A DNA stretch of 64,000 nt, taken from a virus. Positions 1 to 6,988 of this stretch are shown in pieces. Every line of letters begins with the position of its first letter. Positions within the stretch are counted from its first letter, which is position 1. The stretch spans positions 49,026 through 113,025 of IMG/VR virus record IMGVR_UViG_3300001419_000004, one strand, 5' to 3'. The notes beneath the pieces are model-generated. The model was given only the letters and a program-made list of their open reading frames with translations. It was not told the DNA's origin and did not search any database. The position numbers and the translations under genes were made by a program.

Positions 1-153
1 AACAATCATAAAGTAGGGAATTGAGTCAGGATTTTCTGTGGATTCATTGGATATAAGCCACAAATGATAATAGTCAATCACTAACATGTGGTGTTCAAAT
101 TGCGGCATACAAACTGGGACATCAACAGCGCATGCGATAGATATAACACCCAT
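1..153 (-). CDS. Small paralogous protein, family A (partial, runs off the window)
   Basis: Reading frame with an ATG at 153-151 that continues past the left edge of the window. The visible 51 residues contain a stretch around residues 27-50 (LVIDYYHLWLI, then NPDSIPYF) that lines up with the central part of three other small proteins here (153-464, 2150-2470, 2473-2784). The ATG shares one base with the stop codon of the upstream gene (TAATG), so the two genes are translationally coupled. Function unknown. That it is a paralog is inferred from this short alignable block. Confidence 0.6.
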   Translation of the reverse strand, partial: MGVISIACAVDVPVCMPQFEHHMLVIDYYHLWLISNESTENPDSIPYFMIV

Positions 154-464
154 TACAACCCCGATATAAATTTCTTAATCTCTGATTCAACAGCATTTTT
201 AAACTCTTGGAAATTTATGCATCTAGCATTGTTTATAATCATATAATCATCCAAATCGTCTAAGTCTATAATAGCCGCACAATAACTAAAATATTGCTTA
301 CCATACATATAACAAACTGCCTCCACAGAAAAAGCGGGAGTGCTAGATGGATTACATATGTCGCCATCGGCAATTAGTTCTATATGAAATGACCTGACCA
401 CAAATTCACGTCGGACATTTAATTCAGTACGCGGCAGAAATTTAGGGGCGTCACTAATATTCAT
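153..464 (-). CDS. Small paralogous protein, family A
   Basis: A 103-residue protein of unknown function. Its centre (SFHIELIADGDICNPSS, about residues 25-42) matches the centres of the proteins at 2150-2470 and 2473-2784, which read SFGLYMVANGEIADPSS and SFNLSIVSYGEISDPAS. The family pattern is S-F-x-L-x-x-V-x-x-G-E-I-x-D-P-x-S followed by a hydrophobic beta-like segment. There is no signal peptide or membrane segment. The gene is divergent from the plus-strand gene starting at 623 and coupled to the partial copy downstream. Confidence 0.7.
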   Translation of the reverse strand: MNISDAPKFLPRTELNVRREFVVRSFHIELIADGDICNPSSTPAFSVEAVCYMYGKQYFSYCAAIIDLDDLDDYMIINNARCINFQEFKNAVESEIKKFISGL

Positions 465-557
465 TATTATTATGTTCCGTGTGGTTTTGTCTCAAGCGAT
501 ATGTCCGAGAAATTAGACACCCCGCCGTCTATAGCCCTATAAACTGAGAATAATATA

Positions 558-600
558 TGAGGCTCGTTTTGTATTTAAGACTCATACAAAACGAGCCTCA
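558..600. repeat. Perfect 17-bp inverted repeat (5' leader hairpin)
   Basis: Bases 558-574 pair perfectly with 584-600 around a 9-base loop. It lies between divergent genes, immediately before the ribosome-binding site (AGGAAGGA, 609-616) of the gene at 623. No T-run follows on either strand, so it looks more like a leader hairpin or operator than a standard terminator. Confidence 0.75.
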
Positions 601-622
601 CAGAGGCCAGGAAGGACAGAAA

Positions 623-1018
623 ATGAGCACATTAGGATTTAAATTCAAACGCGCAAAAACCAAGCCAACCACCCGCCGTACCGGTGAGGCCGCCACGCTA
701 GAAGAACGTAGCACTTGGTCAAACAGTAAGGTCATCCATCAATTGAAGATGAGTATTAGGACTGATTTTGGCGGCAAAAAGACTGAAGCCGAGAAAAAGC
801 AGGTTGTTCTTGATAGGGTTCAGGCTTTTGTTGAAAAAGAAGAAGCATGTACTAATCTCATCGAGAAGCTTGCAACTTTCAATTCTGATGAATTAGACAC
901 CCTTGCTAGGATTATAATGGCCCAATGCACACATACTCGGGACGGCATCGCTAAGCGTGTAAAGAATCATTTAGATGAACTAGAGAGAAGACTTTCCAAG
1001 CCCAATTTGATATCATAA
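623..1018 (+). CDS. Hypothetical basic/charged protein
   Basis: A 131-residue protein starting MSTLGFKFKRAK. This start was chosen because AGGAAGGA lies about 7 bases upstream; longer readings would begin inside the 17-bp hairpin at 558-600. The N-terminus is rich in Lys, Arg and Thr, and the rest is predicted helical and charged (VQAFVEKEEACTNLIEKL), without membrane segments. No family recognised. It is followed after 18 bases by another small gene (1037-1252), and the pair ends at a second perfect hairpin (1261-1305), so the two probably form one transcript with structured ends. Confidence 0.7.
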   Translation: MSTLGFKFKRAKTKPTTRRTGEAATLEERSTWSNSKVIHQLKMSIRTDFGGKKTEAEKKQVVLDRVQAFVEKEEACTNLIEKLATFNSDELDTLARIIMAQCTHTRDGIAKRVKNHLDELERRLSKPNLIS

Positions 1019-1036
1019 CTAATAGAAAGAATCATT

Positions 1037-1252
1037 ATGGCAAAGCCAGTAATAGGTAGTGAAGAACAAGACGACAAATTTCAAGAAATTCAACGCGCTG
1101 TTGAGAAAATCACAGCTGCATTATGCAGGAATCAGAACCAAAAAGCTCTTCGTAGCATGAAAAAAGCGTTATGGAATGCTTACGGTTTGTGTGATGAGTA
1201 TCTAGATATCCGCAACGAGCAAGGACGTGGTGGTCTGAAAAAGAAGAGCTAG
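1037..1252 (+). CDS. Hypothetical small protein
   Basis: A 71-residue, charged, probably helical protein (KFQEIQRAVEKITAALCR) with a basic C-terminus (GRGGLKKKS). It lies 18 bases behind the 623-1018 gene and probably shares its transcript. The stop is followed within 10 bases by a perfect 17-bp hairpin. No family recognised. Confidence 0.65.
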   Translation: MAKPVIGSEEQDDKFQEIQRAVEKITAALCRNQNQKALRSMKKALWNAYGLCDEYLDIRNEQGRGGLKKKS

Positions 1253-1260
1253 GAAATTAA

Positions 1261-1305
1261 GAAATTAGGCAGTTGCTACTAAGAATACAGCAACTGCCTA
1301 ATTTC
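1261..1305. repeat. Perfect 17-bp inverted repeat, possible terminator
   Basis: Bases 1261-1277 pair perfectly with 1289-1305 around an 11-base loop. It lies 8 bases after the stop of the 1037-1252 gene. The stem is AT-rich at its base, but no clean T-run follows, so terminator function is likely but not certain. Confidence 0.65.
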
Positions 1306-1335
1306 TGATACGCCCGCACAATTATACCAACATGC

Positions 1336-1608
1336 ATGCGGCTGCTACACATCACGCTAGGCATTTTTGGTTTTTTACTAATGCTTGGGTCATTACTGCC
1401 TATGCTTATCGGTCTGTGTATGGTGTTCATGGGCGAAGATGGCGGGGGCTATATATTGGCTATTGTGGCCCCGATATTGTTTGCTGGGGCATTTTTATAT
1501 AACCGGTACCAAGATGCAATAGAGGAACCTACTCCGAGCCAACAGCCTTCAAGCTTATCTCCACCTTTACCAGGCTCAAAGGATACTGGTAGGACTTTAG
1601 AAATATGA
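1336..1608 (+). CDS. Small two-helix membrane protein
   Basis: A 90-residue protein with two hydrophobic segments, about residues 4-31 (HITLGIFGFLLMLGSLLPML) and 38-54 (GYILAIVAPILFAGAFL). A polar, Pro/Ser-rich tail follows. It is probably an inner-membrane protein. An ATG four bases upstream, at 1332, is out of frame. No family recognised. Small membrane proteins in phage accessory regions often affect superinfection or lysis timing, but nothing here shows that. Confidence 0.55.
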   Translation: MRLLHITLGIFGFLLMLGSLLPMLIGLCMVFMGEDGGGYILAIVAPILFAGAFLYNRYQDAIEEPTPSQQPSSLSPPLPGSKDTGRTLEI

Positions 1609-1615
1609 AAGTACC

Positions 1616-1641
1616 CTCTTATTTGGGAAAGCAAATAAGAG
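1616..1641. repeat. 10-bp perfect hairpin
   Basis: Bases 1616-1625 pair with 1632-1641 around a 6-base loop, just after the membrane-protein gene. A weak terminator or an RNA-processing hairpin is possible; no T-run follows. Confidence 0.45.
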
Positions 1642-1721
1642 CATATGAGCATATGCATCATGCAAACCATAGTGCACCAAGCATATGCAATATGCTAAGA
1701 AATTACTAACGGAGTATGCGA

Positions 1722-2159
1722 ATGGACACACAACCGCTAAAACAAATCCCAGACGATGTGCCACCATCTGAAATCGATGCTATAACAGCGCGTGTTGTGG
1801 GGCCTGTTCGTATTGTGATGGATGGGAATAACACAGCAGAGCCGGGAGATGATTCATATTTTCTTTCTGAGGATTTATTAAACCCAGATGGTTCTAAGCT
1901 GTATTTTCTTATAGAAGTATGGCAAGATGCATGTCCTTACGATAATAGCCACGATTATATTACAGATGGGAGTAGATTCTGGGGTGTTAGCATAGGTACG
2001 CCAGCCTCGCTAATTGATGATGACCGCAATATACCGCTTGCTTATGGATGGAGACGGTCAATCATAATGCGTTCTATTATTATGACGCCAGAGATTGAGG
2101 CTTGTAAAGCAGCCATCAAGAGATACTGCAACGGAGTTGAATCAATTAAATGCAAATAA
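1722..2159 (+). CDS. Small paralogous protein, family B
   Basis: A 145-residue protein of unknown function. The start at 1722 is preferred over the ATG at 1716 because the GGAG at 1711-1714 is 7 bases from it. It shares a core with the protein at 2777-3205: a GxVR segment, then YFLS-D, then PDGSKLYFLIEV, then a DYIT...FWGV block. The central NPDGSKLYFLI resembles the DPSSxxLFxI block of family A, so the two families may share a fold. It overlaps the next gene by 10 bases, forming a B-A-A-B gene string. Confidence 0.7.
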   Translation: MDTQPLKQIPDDVPPSEIDAITARVVGPVRIVMDGNNTAEPGDDSYFLSEDLLNPDGSKLYFLIEVWQDACPYDNSHDYITDGSRFWGVSIGTPASLIDDDRNIPLAYGWRRSIIMRSIIMTPEIEACKAAIKRYCNGVESIKCK

Positions 2160-2470
2160 AACAGGCCATATCTGGTCATGTTCAACTACCGGTAACTCCT
2201 GTTGACGGCCACTTTGATAGCTGTATTTCTTCATTTGGATTATATATGGTGGCAAATGGCGAAATAGCAGACCCATCTTCTGAAGTGCTTTTTGGAATAG
2301 TGATTCATGCATGGAACGAGAGCCAGCGAAACGTTTCTTCATCGATATTCCAATTTAGCTGTCTAGATATGCTTAAATTATTGATATTAGACCGCCATGG
2401 CGATATAGCTAATTTACAAATACTTCTTGATGCAGTACAAAGTGAAATTGATAATTTCTTGCAAGCATAA
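2150..2470 (+). CDS. Small paralogous protein, family A
   Basis: A 106-residue protein with the family A core (SFGLYMVANGEIADPSS, about residues 30-46). Its start codon lies inside the end of the 1722-2159 gene (10-base overlap), suggesting translational coupling. The C-terminus (LLDAVQSEIDNFLQA) resembles the C-terminus of the protein at 153-464 (FKNAVESEIKKFISGL), which extends the relationship beyond the core. Function unknown. Confidence 0.7.
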   Translation: MQIKQAISGHVQLPVTPVDGHFDSCISSFGLYMVANGEIADPSSEVLFGIVIHAWNESQRNVSSSIFQFSCLDMLKLLILDRHGDIANLQILLDAVQSEIDNFLQA

Positions 2471-2472
2471 GT

Positions 2473-2784
2473 GTGCCAAAATTGAGAAAATTCTTAAATA
2501 GAATCAGCCTAACAGAAGGTTGGGCATGCCTACCAGGTGCAGAATATAGAAATTCTTCGATTTCTTCGTTTAATTTATCTATAGTATCATATGGGGAAAT
2601 TTCTGACCCAGCTTCTAAAGTTCACTTCCAAATAGTACTTATATTTAATGCCGCCTCATCTATGGCATTATATTTCAAAAGTATGCTAGAGCTTAAGAAC
2701 AAGCTACACATACATTGTTCAAACGCAGTGAACTGTCAAGATTTGCTCGATATGGTGGAAAGATTGGTGGTGCCTGGTGAATAG
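2473..2784 (+). CDS. Small paralogous protein, family A (GTG start)
   Basis: A 103-residue protein beginning at a GTG two bases after the preceding stop. The core SFNLSIVSYGEISDPAS and the C-terminal LLDMVERLV mark it as a third full family A copy. It overlaps the next gene by 8 bases. The paralogs are clearly diverged, so the duplication is old or selection for difference has been strong. Confidence 0.65.
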   Translation: MPKLRKFLNRISLTEGWACLPGAEYRNSSISSFNLSIVSYGEISDPASKVHFQIVLIFNAASSMALYFKSMLELKNKLHIHCSNAVNCQDLLDMVERLVVPGE

Positions 2785-3205
2785 CAATTATGGACCAATA
2801 ACTGGCAAGAAGCTCACGCGAATGCCTAACCACGTTCGACCATTAACAATATCCCATGACCTATCCTCATATGGCAAAGTATTAGGGCTCGTACGCCTGA
2901 TAGATAGTGGCACAAATGATTATTACGTATTGTCAGACGATGTTGCTGAGCCAGACGGTGCAGAATTGTATTTTTTAATCTATGTGCAATTTAATGATGA
3001 TAATCACTACATTACGCGTGACTGCAAACATTTTTGGAGAGTGCTAGAAGATTATAACCCTGCAGTTCGAGAAGAAATTTCAGCGTTTGGTATTGTATTT
3101 GGTGTTGACCGCCCACATCTTGGCAATAGAGCCAATATCAATGAGATAGAAGTGGCAATGTGCAAAAACTTGCTGGGCAACTTTGATGTGAATGCATGTC
3201 AATAG
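2777..3205 (+). CDS. Small paralogous protein, family B (GTG start)
   Basis: A 142-residue protein starting at a GTG that overlaps the previous stop. It aligns with 1722-2159 over GLVRLID, YYVLSDDVAEPDGAELYFLI and HYITRDCKHFWRV. Function unknown. It closes the B-A-A-B string. Immediately downstream is a remnant-rich region without an intact gene. Confidence 0.65.
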   Translation: MNSNYGPITGKKLTRMPNHVRPLTISHDLSSYGKVLGLVRLIDSGTNDYYVLSDDVAEPDGAELYFLIYVQFNDDNHYITRDCKHFWRVLEDYNPAVREEISAFGIVFGVDRPHLGNRANINEIEVAMCKNLLGNFDVNACQ

Positions 3206-3290
3206 CCAAACAATCCTTGCATTTGGCTTTGCCTTTATAGAACCTATCTAATGGCTTGTCCTGGTTGCAGTGTCTACAAGTTTTAGTCTC
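3199..3290 (-). pseudogene. Remnant encoding a four-cysteine zinc knuckle (HNH/endonuclease-VII-type)
   Basis: On the minus strand this stretch encodes TCRHCNQDKPLDRFYKG then KCKDCL, a CxxC...CxxC knuckle typical of the N-terminus of phage HNH or endonuclease VII-like proteins. The frame has stop codons directly upstream and no usable start, so it appears to be a broken fragment. It overlaps the 3' end of the family B gene at 2777-3205. With the capsid-like remnant at 3316-3349 it accounts for part of the gene-free stretch 3206-3516; nothing else was seen there. Confidence 0.45.
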
Positions 3291-3315
3291 ATTTTATATT
3301 CATAAATCCATAAAT

Positions 3316-3349
3316 AGGATTTATAAGTCACAGTAACGACACCGTAGTA
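3316..3349 (-). pseudogene. Remnant resembling the 3' end of the major capsid gene
   Basis: On the minus strand this short stretch encodes GLYYGVVTV, identical to nine residues at the C-terminus of the major capsid protein encoded at 5413-6960 (GLYYGVVTVSNL). The DNA matches at about 18 of 23 positions, so the two copies have diverged at synonymous sites. It lies on the far side of the endonuclease-methyltransferase gene (3517-5244), in the orientation expected if that element was inserted near the capsid 3' end and displaced the old one. The match is short; confidence is moderate. Confidence 0.45.
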
Positions 3350-3516
3350 AAGACCTCTCGTTGATAATAGCGTCGGTAAAATCGCCAGGGACTAGCAATC
3401 ATTTAAATATCAATATAGGCTCAAAAGTTGACTCTCATCATCAGGGACTTGTTCTAGCGGCCTCATGCTTATTAGTGCTTTCGGCGATCGCTTTTAGAAA
3501 TTATATAGTGATTAAG

Positions 3517-5244
3517 TTATTTAAATATCTCCACAAAAAATTCTGTAGGAGCTTTACTTCTATTGATGGAGGCAACATCAGTGATGCTGACATCAAAATC
3601 ATCTACCAACTTGTTTTTAATGCGATTATCTACATGAAGGATTGTACGACCACATGAAGATTCTATCAAGCCCACAATGAAATCTTTGTACCATTTATCA
3701 AATAGGCCATAATCAACACCATCTAAATAGTTTTCCTTATTCCAAAATGGCGGAGAAGTAAGCATAAAATCATAATTTTTTGGTGCGTGGTCTTGCCACT
3801 TATTATTATTGATCGTGGCATTGATATTGAATTCTTCAGCTATTTTGACCAGTCCATCATAACTTACACCTGGGTCTGTGCATTCATAATCAATCCCGGC
3901 CAAATATGATGCGATAAGCCTATTGCCCCACCCGGCGCATGGGTCGTACCAATTACCACTAAGTTTAAATAATTTGATGGCAGCCAAGAAAACTGGAACA
4001 CTGGTCAGAGACGCACGGGTAAATCCGGCGAACAGCATTTCACGTATAAGTCTACGTGGATATATGTGTTTATTAGGAGTAGTAAGCAACGCATTAACAG
4101 CTTTTTTTACCATCTTCCTATTGTTAGTGAATTCAGCAATAGCAGTATTATTATTTATAGCGACATACCAGATGGATGGTTGGAACTTCTCAATAATTCG
4201 ATTGCCGGGAGATAATCCAGTACGTACATGATTATCAACAATATATCTATCTATGTTTATCGATTTACATTTATCCCAATCATCAGATGCGTCGATAGTA
4301 GGATTTGCCCACCCAGAATTAATCAGCCTATCCGTAAAACCATCAACAATATCACTACAATCTTTTCTATTAATTACATGGTTTGTGCTATAAATAAACT
4401 CAAAATCCCATATATTATTAAACGAATATATCTTAGTATCACTGAATTCTAACTTTCTAACAAATTTTCTATCTAAATATACAGTAGCATCACTATAAAG
4501 CCAATCAAGGAAATTGACTAATTTGTTATTGCCATTATAGGTTAGTGAATATACTGACTTCCTCCTATATGGTTTTTTAATCTCCCCCCAAACTTGTTCT
4601 AATTTTTGCCCAAACAAAACCAGAGGAGCTTCATATTTACATACTATATTGATATACCAATCTTTATTCGGACGCAAACCACCATCTACAGATTTCCGAA
4701 TACCATAACTTATGCACCCATCACCATCAAAATATCCCCTAATAAAATGATTAAATAAAATAGGCGGCACAGTATTGATGATTGAGCAGTCCCCAGATTG
4801 TTTATATTCCATCCACCCACTATTAATTAAGGATCTACATAATTTTATAGAATTAAACACTATTCCAACCCTAGGATGATTATCTCTATTATCAGGATGG
4901 AATTTCCCTTTATAATTAAAAAATTTCGCCAACTTTTTTAAATGCGGCATATCACCACGTTTCAAAAACACACGAATAGCCCTTTTAGTACCACCAGATT
5001 TTGCTATACATCCATCGGCCAAAAGAAAACCCAACCAATATGCCTTTTCTTCAGTATCAATTATTTTAAAGACATCTTCATTGATTTTGTACTTTCTAGT
5101 TCCTTTACTTTTCCCATATAATTTCAATTCGCGCATCTTCCTGCGTATAGTAGTAATACTACATTTTAAAATTTTGGCCATTTCTTTTTGTGTTTTCCCT
5201 ATTTGATGTAATTCTTGAATTTGATTTTCAATTGCTAGTTTCAT
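3517..5244 (-). CDS. LAGLIDADG homing endonuclease fused to a DNA amino-methyltransferase
   Basis: A 575-residue protein from the ATG at 5244, which has AGGA about 9 bases upstream; a longer TTG reading from 5352 would begin inside an inverted repeat. Order of parts: a helix-turn-helix near residues 5-45 (KTQKEMAKILKCSITTIRRK); two LAGLIDADG helices, LGFLLADG at 71-78 and IRGYFDGDG at 168-176, each ending in the acidic catalytic residue; a linker; then a methyltransferase with motif I DPCAGWGNR (434-442) and motif IV TSPPFW (496-501), typical of N4-cytosine or N6-adenine enzymes. The first half should cut a long DNA site and the second should methylate DNA. It follows the capsid gene across a terminator. 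The natural inference is that the methyltransferase protects the element's own genome or site. The fusion is seen directly; the protective role is inferred. Confidence 0.85.
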   Translation of the reverse strand: MKLAIENQIQELHQIGKTQKEMAKILKCSITTIRRKMRELKLYGKSKGTRKYKINEDVFKIIDTEEKAYWLGFLLADGCIAKSGGTKRAIRVFLKRGDMPHLKKLAKFFNYKGKFHPDNRDNHPRVGIVFNSIKLCRSLINSGWMEYKQSGDCSIINTVPPILFNHFIRGYFDGDGCISYGIRKSVDGGLRPNKDWYINIVCKYEAPLVLFGQKLEQVWGEIKKPYRRKSVYSLTYNGNNKLVNFLDWLYSDATVYLDRKFVRKLEFSDTKIYSFNNIWDFEFIYSTNHVINRKDCSDIVDGFTDRLINSGWANPTIDASDDWDKCKSINIDRYIVDNHVRTGLSPGNRIIEKFQPSIWYVAINNNTAIAEFTNNRKMVKKAVNALLTTPNKHIYPRRLIREMLFAGFTRASLTSVPVFLAAIKLFKLSGNWYDPCAGWGNRLIASYLAGIDYECTDPGVSYDGLVKIAEEFNINATINNNKWQDHAPKNYDFMLTSPPFWNKENYLDGVDYGLFDKWYKDFIVGLIESSCGRTILHVDNRIKNKLVDDFDVSITDVASINRSKAPTEFFVEIFK

Positions 5245-5277
5245 AGAAGTATCCTGTAGAAGTATTCGTTTACAATA

Positions 5278-5364
5278 TTTTATTTTTGATTGAATACTTC
5301 TACGAAGAATAGAACTATTGTAGCCTATTGAAATTTCCGTAGAAGTATTCAATCAAAAATAAAA
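5278..5364. repeat. 27-bp perfect inverted repeat flanking the endonuclease gene
   Basis: Bases 5278-5304 are the exact reverse complement of 5338-5364, with a 33-base spacer. The core GAATACTTCTAC recurs again just before the start of the endonuclease-methyltransferase gene, and CTGTAGAAGT (5255-5264) recurs inverted at the 3' end of the capsid gene (5408-5417). It could be an element boundary, an operator for the fused protein, or its recognition sequence. Confidence 0.7.
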
Positions 5365-5398
5365 AAAGACCCCGATCAAAATAGCCGGGGTCTTTTTT
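5362..5398 (-). terminator. Rho-independent terminator of the capsid operon
   Basis: A 13-bp stem (5362-5374 with 5386-5398) containing GACCCCG/CGGGGTC and flanked by A and T runs. It lies 15 bases beyond the capsid stop codon. Read on the minus strand, the stem is followed by a T-run. Symmetry would let it act in both directions. Confidence 0.9.
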
Positions 5399-5412
5399 AC
5401 GTACTATGACTT

Positions 5413-6960
5413 CTACAGGTTAGAAACTGTTACGACACCATAATAGAGGCCGCCATCCTCAATCAACTTTTTACCGTATCTCGTCATGATTCCCTTATTC
5501 GGGGTAAAGGAATTAGGATCAAGTACAGTAGGAGTACTCAGCAATGGTATGTACGGAGCGTAGAAGTAACCGGCATCCAGAACGCTACCACCCTTGTATC
5601 CCAGCAGGATTTTGCAGTTCGGGAACAGTGGGTCTTTGTACAGGTGCATCTTGCCCTGTATCGTACCGGCGTTCATAATGCCAATGTCTAGACCTTCGTC
5701 GACAAAGGCATCACTGCCTCTGAAGTCATTTAGCTGCTCGAACTTCGAGCTGATATCGGCGGAGGTTACCATCCAGTTCGCCGGGCCACGCAGTGTGGTA
5801 CGGTGGATGATATTGGCAACTTCAAGGACCTTGTACAGCAACGCAATGTTGCGGTCAGTAAAGTTGACAGATGCTCCGGCGGCTGTAGCGAAATTATGCT
5901 GTGCCCTAATTGCGGCTGCAATAATTAGGTCATTGATAATTTCACGGTCAATTTCCGCGACCATCTCGTCAGCCATAAGGTCGGTCAGGGTGCTCTCGGC
6001 GTCGATATTGTGAACGGCCTTGAGGTCCTGAGCGGCTTCCAGCGACCAAGCAGTCTTCAGCTTACGAGTAACAGCAGCAACGCTGTCGCTATCGATGCTG
6101 AGGGTCAACTCAGGCTGGAATGGGTTGGCTTCCAGGTCGTATTCGTAGTTGGCTCTTGCGAATGCACCTGTTGGGATGGCACCACCAGTCAAGATAACGG
6201 TGACCGAACCATCGCTCGAATCGAACGTACTGTTGGTGGTATCAACAGTCAGGCCGGAAGTCACATCAGTGTCGTCACGCGTAATAACGACATCAACTGC
6301 ACCGTCAGCATCGAAGGTAACCTGCAGGAACGGAACTAGATTATCGCAGTTCTCGGTCAGCTGGTCAGCCTCGAAAATATTGACTACAACTGTACCCGCA
6401 AGAATTGGGCGGTGTTGCAGGGTACCGGAAATGGTGCCACCATCACTAGCTGCAGCCGTAGTCAGGTCTTCGTCGCGAACCTGCTGCGAGCTGTAATATG
6501 GGTCAAGCGCCCAGCCGTTTTGCTTGGCGAAAGCTTGGCTGGTGTTCTGACGCATGATTTGCGTGCCAGCAACAGTCTGGCCCTTGGACAGGGCATAACG
6601 GTACCTGATATAGAAAATCAGGGATGCTGGTTGGCTCATCGGCTGCACACCAACCAGATTATCGGAAATCAGGCGGGCGTAACTCTTGCGAATGAGTGGC
6701 AGAGCAAACCGCGTAAAATCGGCGACATTGCCGGTAGTAGTAATATCCTCAAACAGGACAGTCCTGTTCTTCGGGTCCCAAGCCTTATGCTGGTTTTCCA
6801 GCAAAGACGCCATTAGGCCGAGTTTCTTCTGCGGAATCTCTTTGCACTTCTGAAGAACGGCTGACCATCTCTTGACATCCGAATTCTTACGTGCTTCCGT
6901 AATTACAGCCTTCTGGTGAGCATCATTTTGCTCAGTGATTGTGTTTACATGCTCTGGCAT
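5413..6960 (-). CDS. Major capsid protein (T4 gp23-like)
   Basis: A 515-residue protein, the usual size for T4-like major capsid proteins. It is last in the order portal, core, protease, scaffold, capsid on the minus strand. Family-like features include the N-terminal region with LMASLLENQ, the DxxxFTRFALPLIRKSYARL block (about residues 80-100) and YGKKLIEDGGLYYG at the C-terminus. A serine/threonine- and aspartate-rich insert at about residues 180-280 (TRDDTDVTSGLTVDTTNS) looks like a surface beta-domain. AGGAG precedes the start. In T4-like phages the N-terminus is removed by the prohead protease, encoded here at 10055-10750. A strong terminator follows. Confidence 0.9.
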   Translation of the reverse strand: MPEHVNTITEQNDAHQKAVITEARKNSDVKRWSAVLQKCKEIPQKKLGLMASLLENQHKAWDPKNRTVLFEDITTTGNVADFTRFALPLIRKSYARLISDNLVGVQPMSQPASLIFYIRYRYALSKGQTVAGTQIMRQNTSQAFAKQNGWALDPYYSSQQVRDEDLTTAAASDGGTISGTLQHRPILAGTVVVNIFEADQLTENCDNLVPFLQVTFDADGAVDVVITRDDTDVTSGLTVDTTNSTFDSSDGSVTVILTGGAIPTGAFARANYEYDLEANPFQPELTLSIDSDSVAAVTRKLKTAWSLEAAQDLKAVHNIDAESTLTDLMADEMVAEIDREIINDLIIAAAIRAQHNFATAAGASVNFTDRNIALLYKVLEVANIIHRTTLRGPANWMVTSADISSKFEQLNDFRGSDAFVDEGLDIGIMNAGTIQGKMHLYKDPLFPNCKILLGYKGGSVLDAGYFYAPYIPLLSTPTVLDPNSFTPNKGIMTRYGKKLIEDGGLYYGVVTVSNL

Positions 6961-6988
6961 GATTCAACTCCTAGTTAATTTTAAATTA

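Noticed and set aside
3361-3657. 98-codon plus-strand frame spanning the capsid remnant and the end of the methyltransferase fusion
   Set aside because: It overlaps the 3' end of a well-supported gene, has no ribosome-binding site, and its sequence shows no recognisable pattern.
5594-6816. Several plus-strand frames opposite the capsid gene
   Set aside because: All are antisense shadows in a GC-richer, strongly constrained gene.
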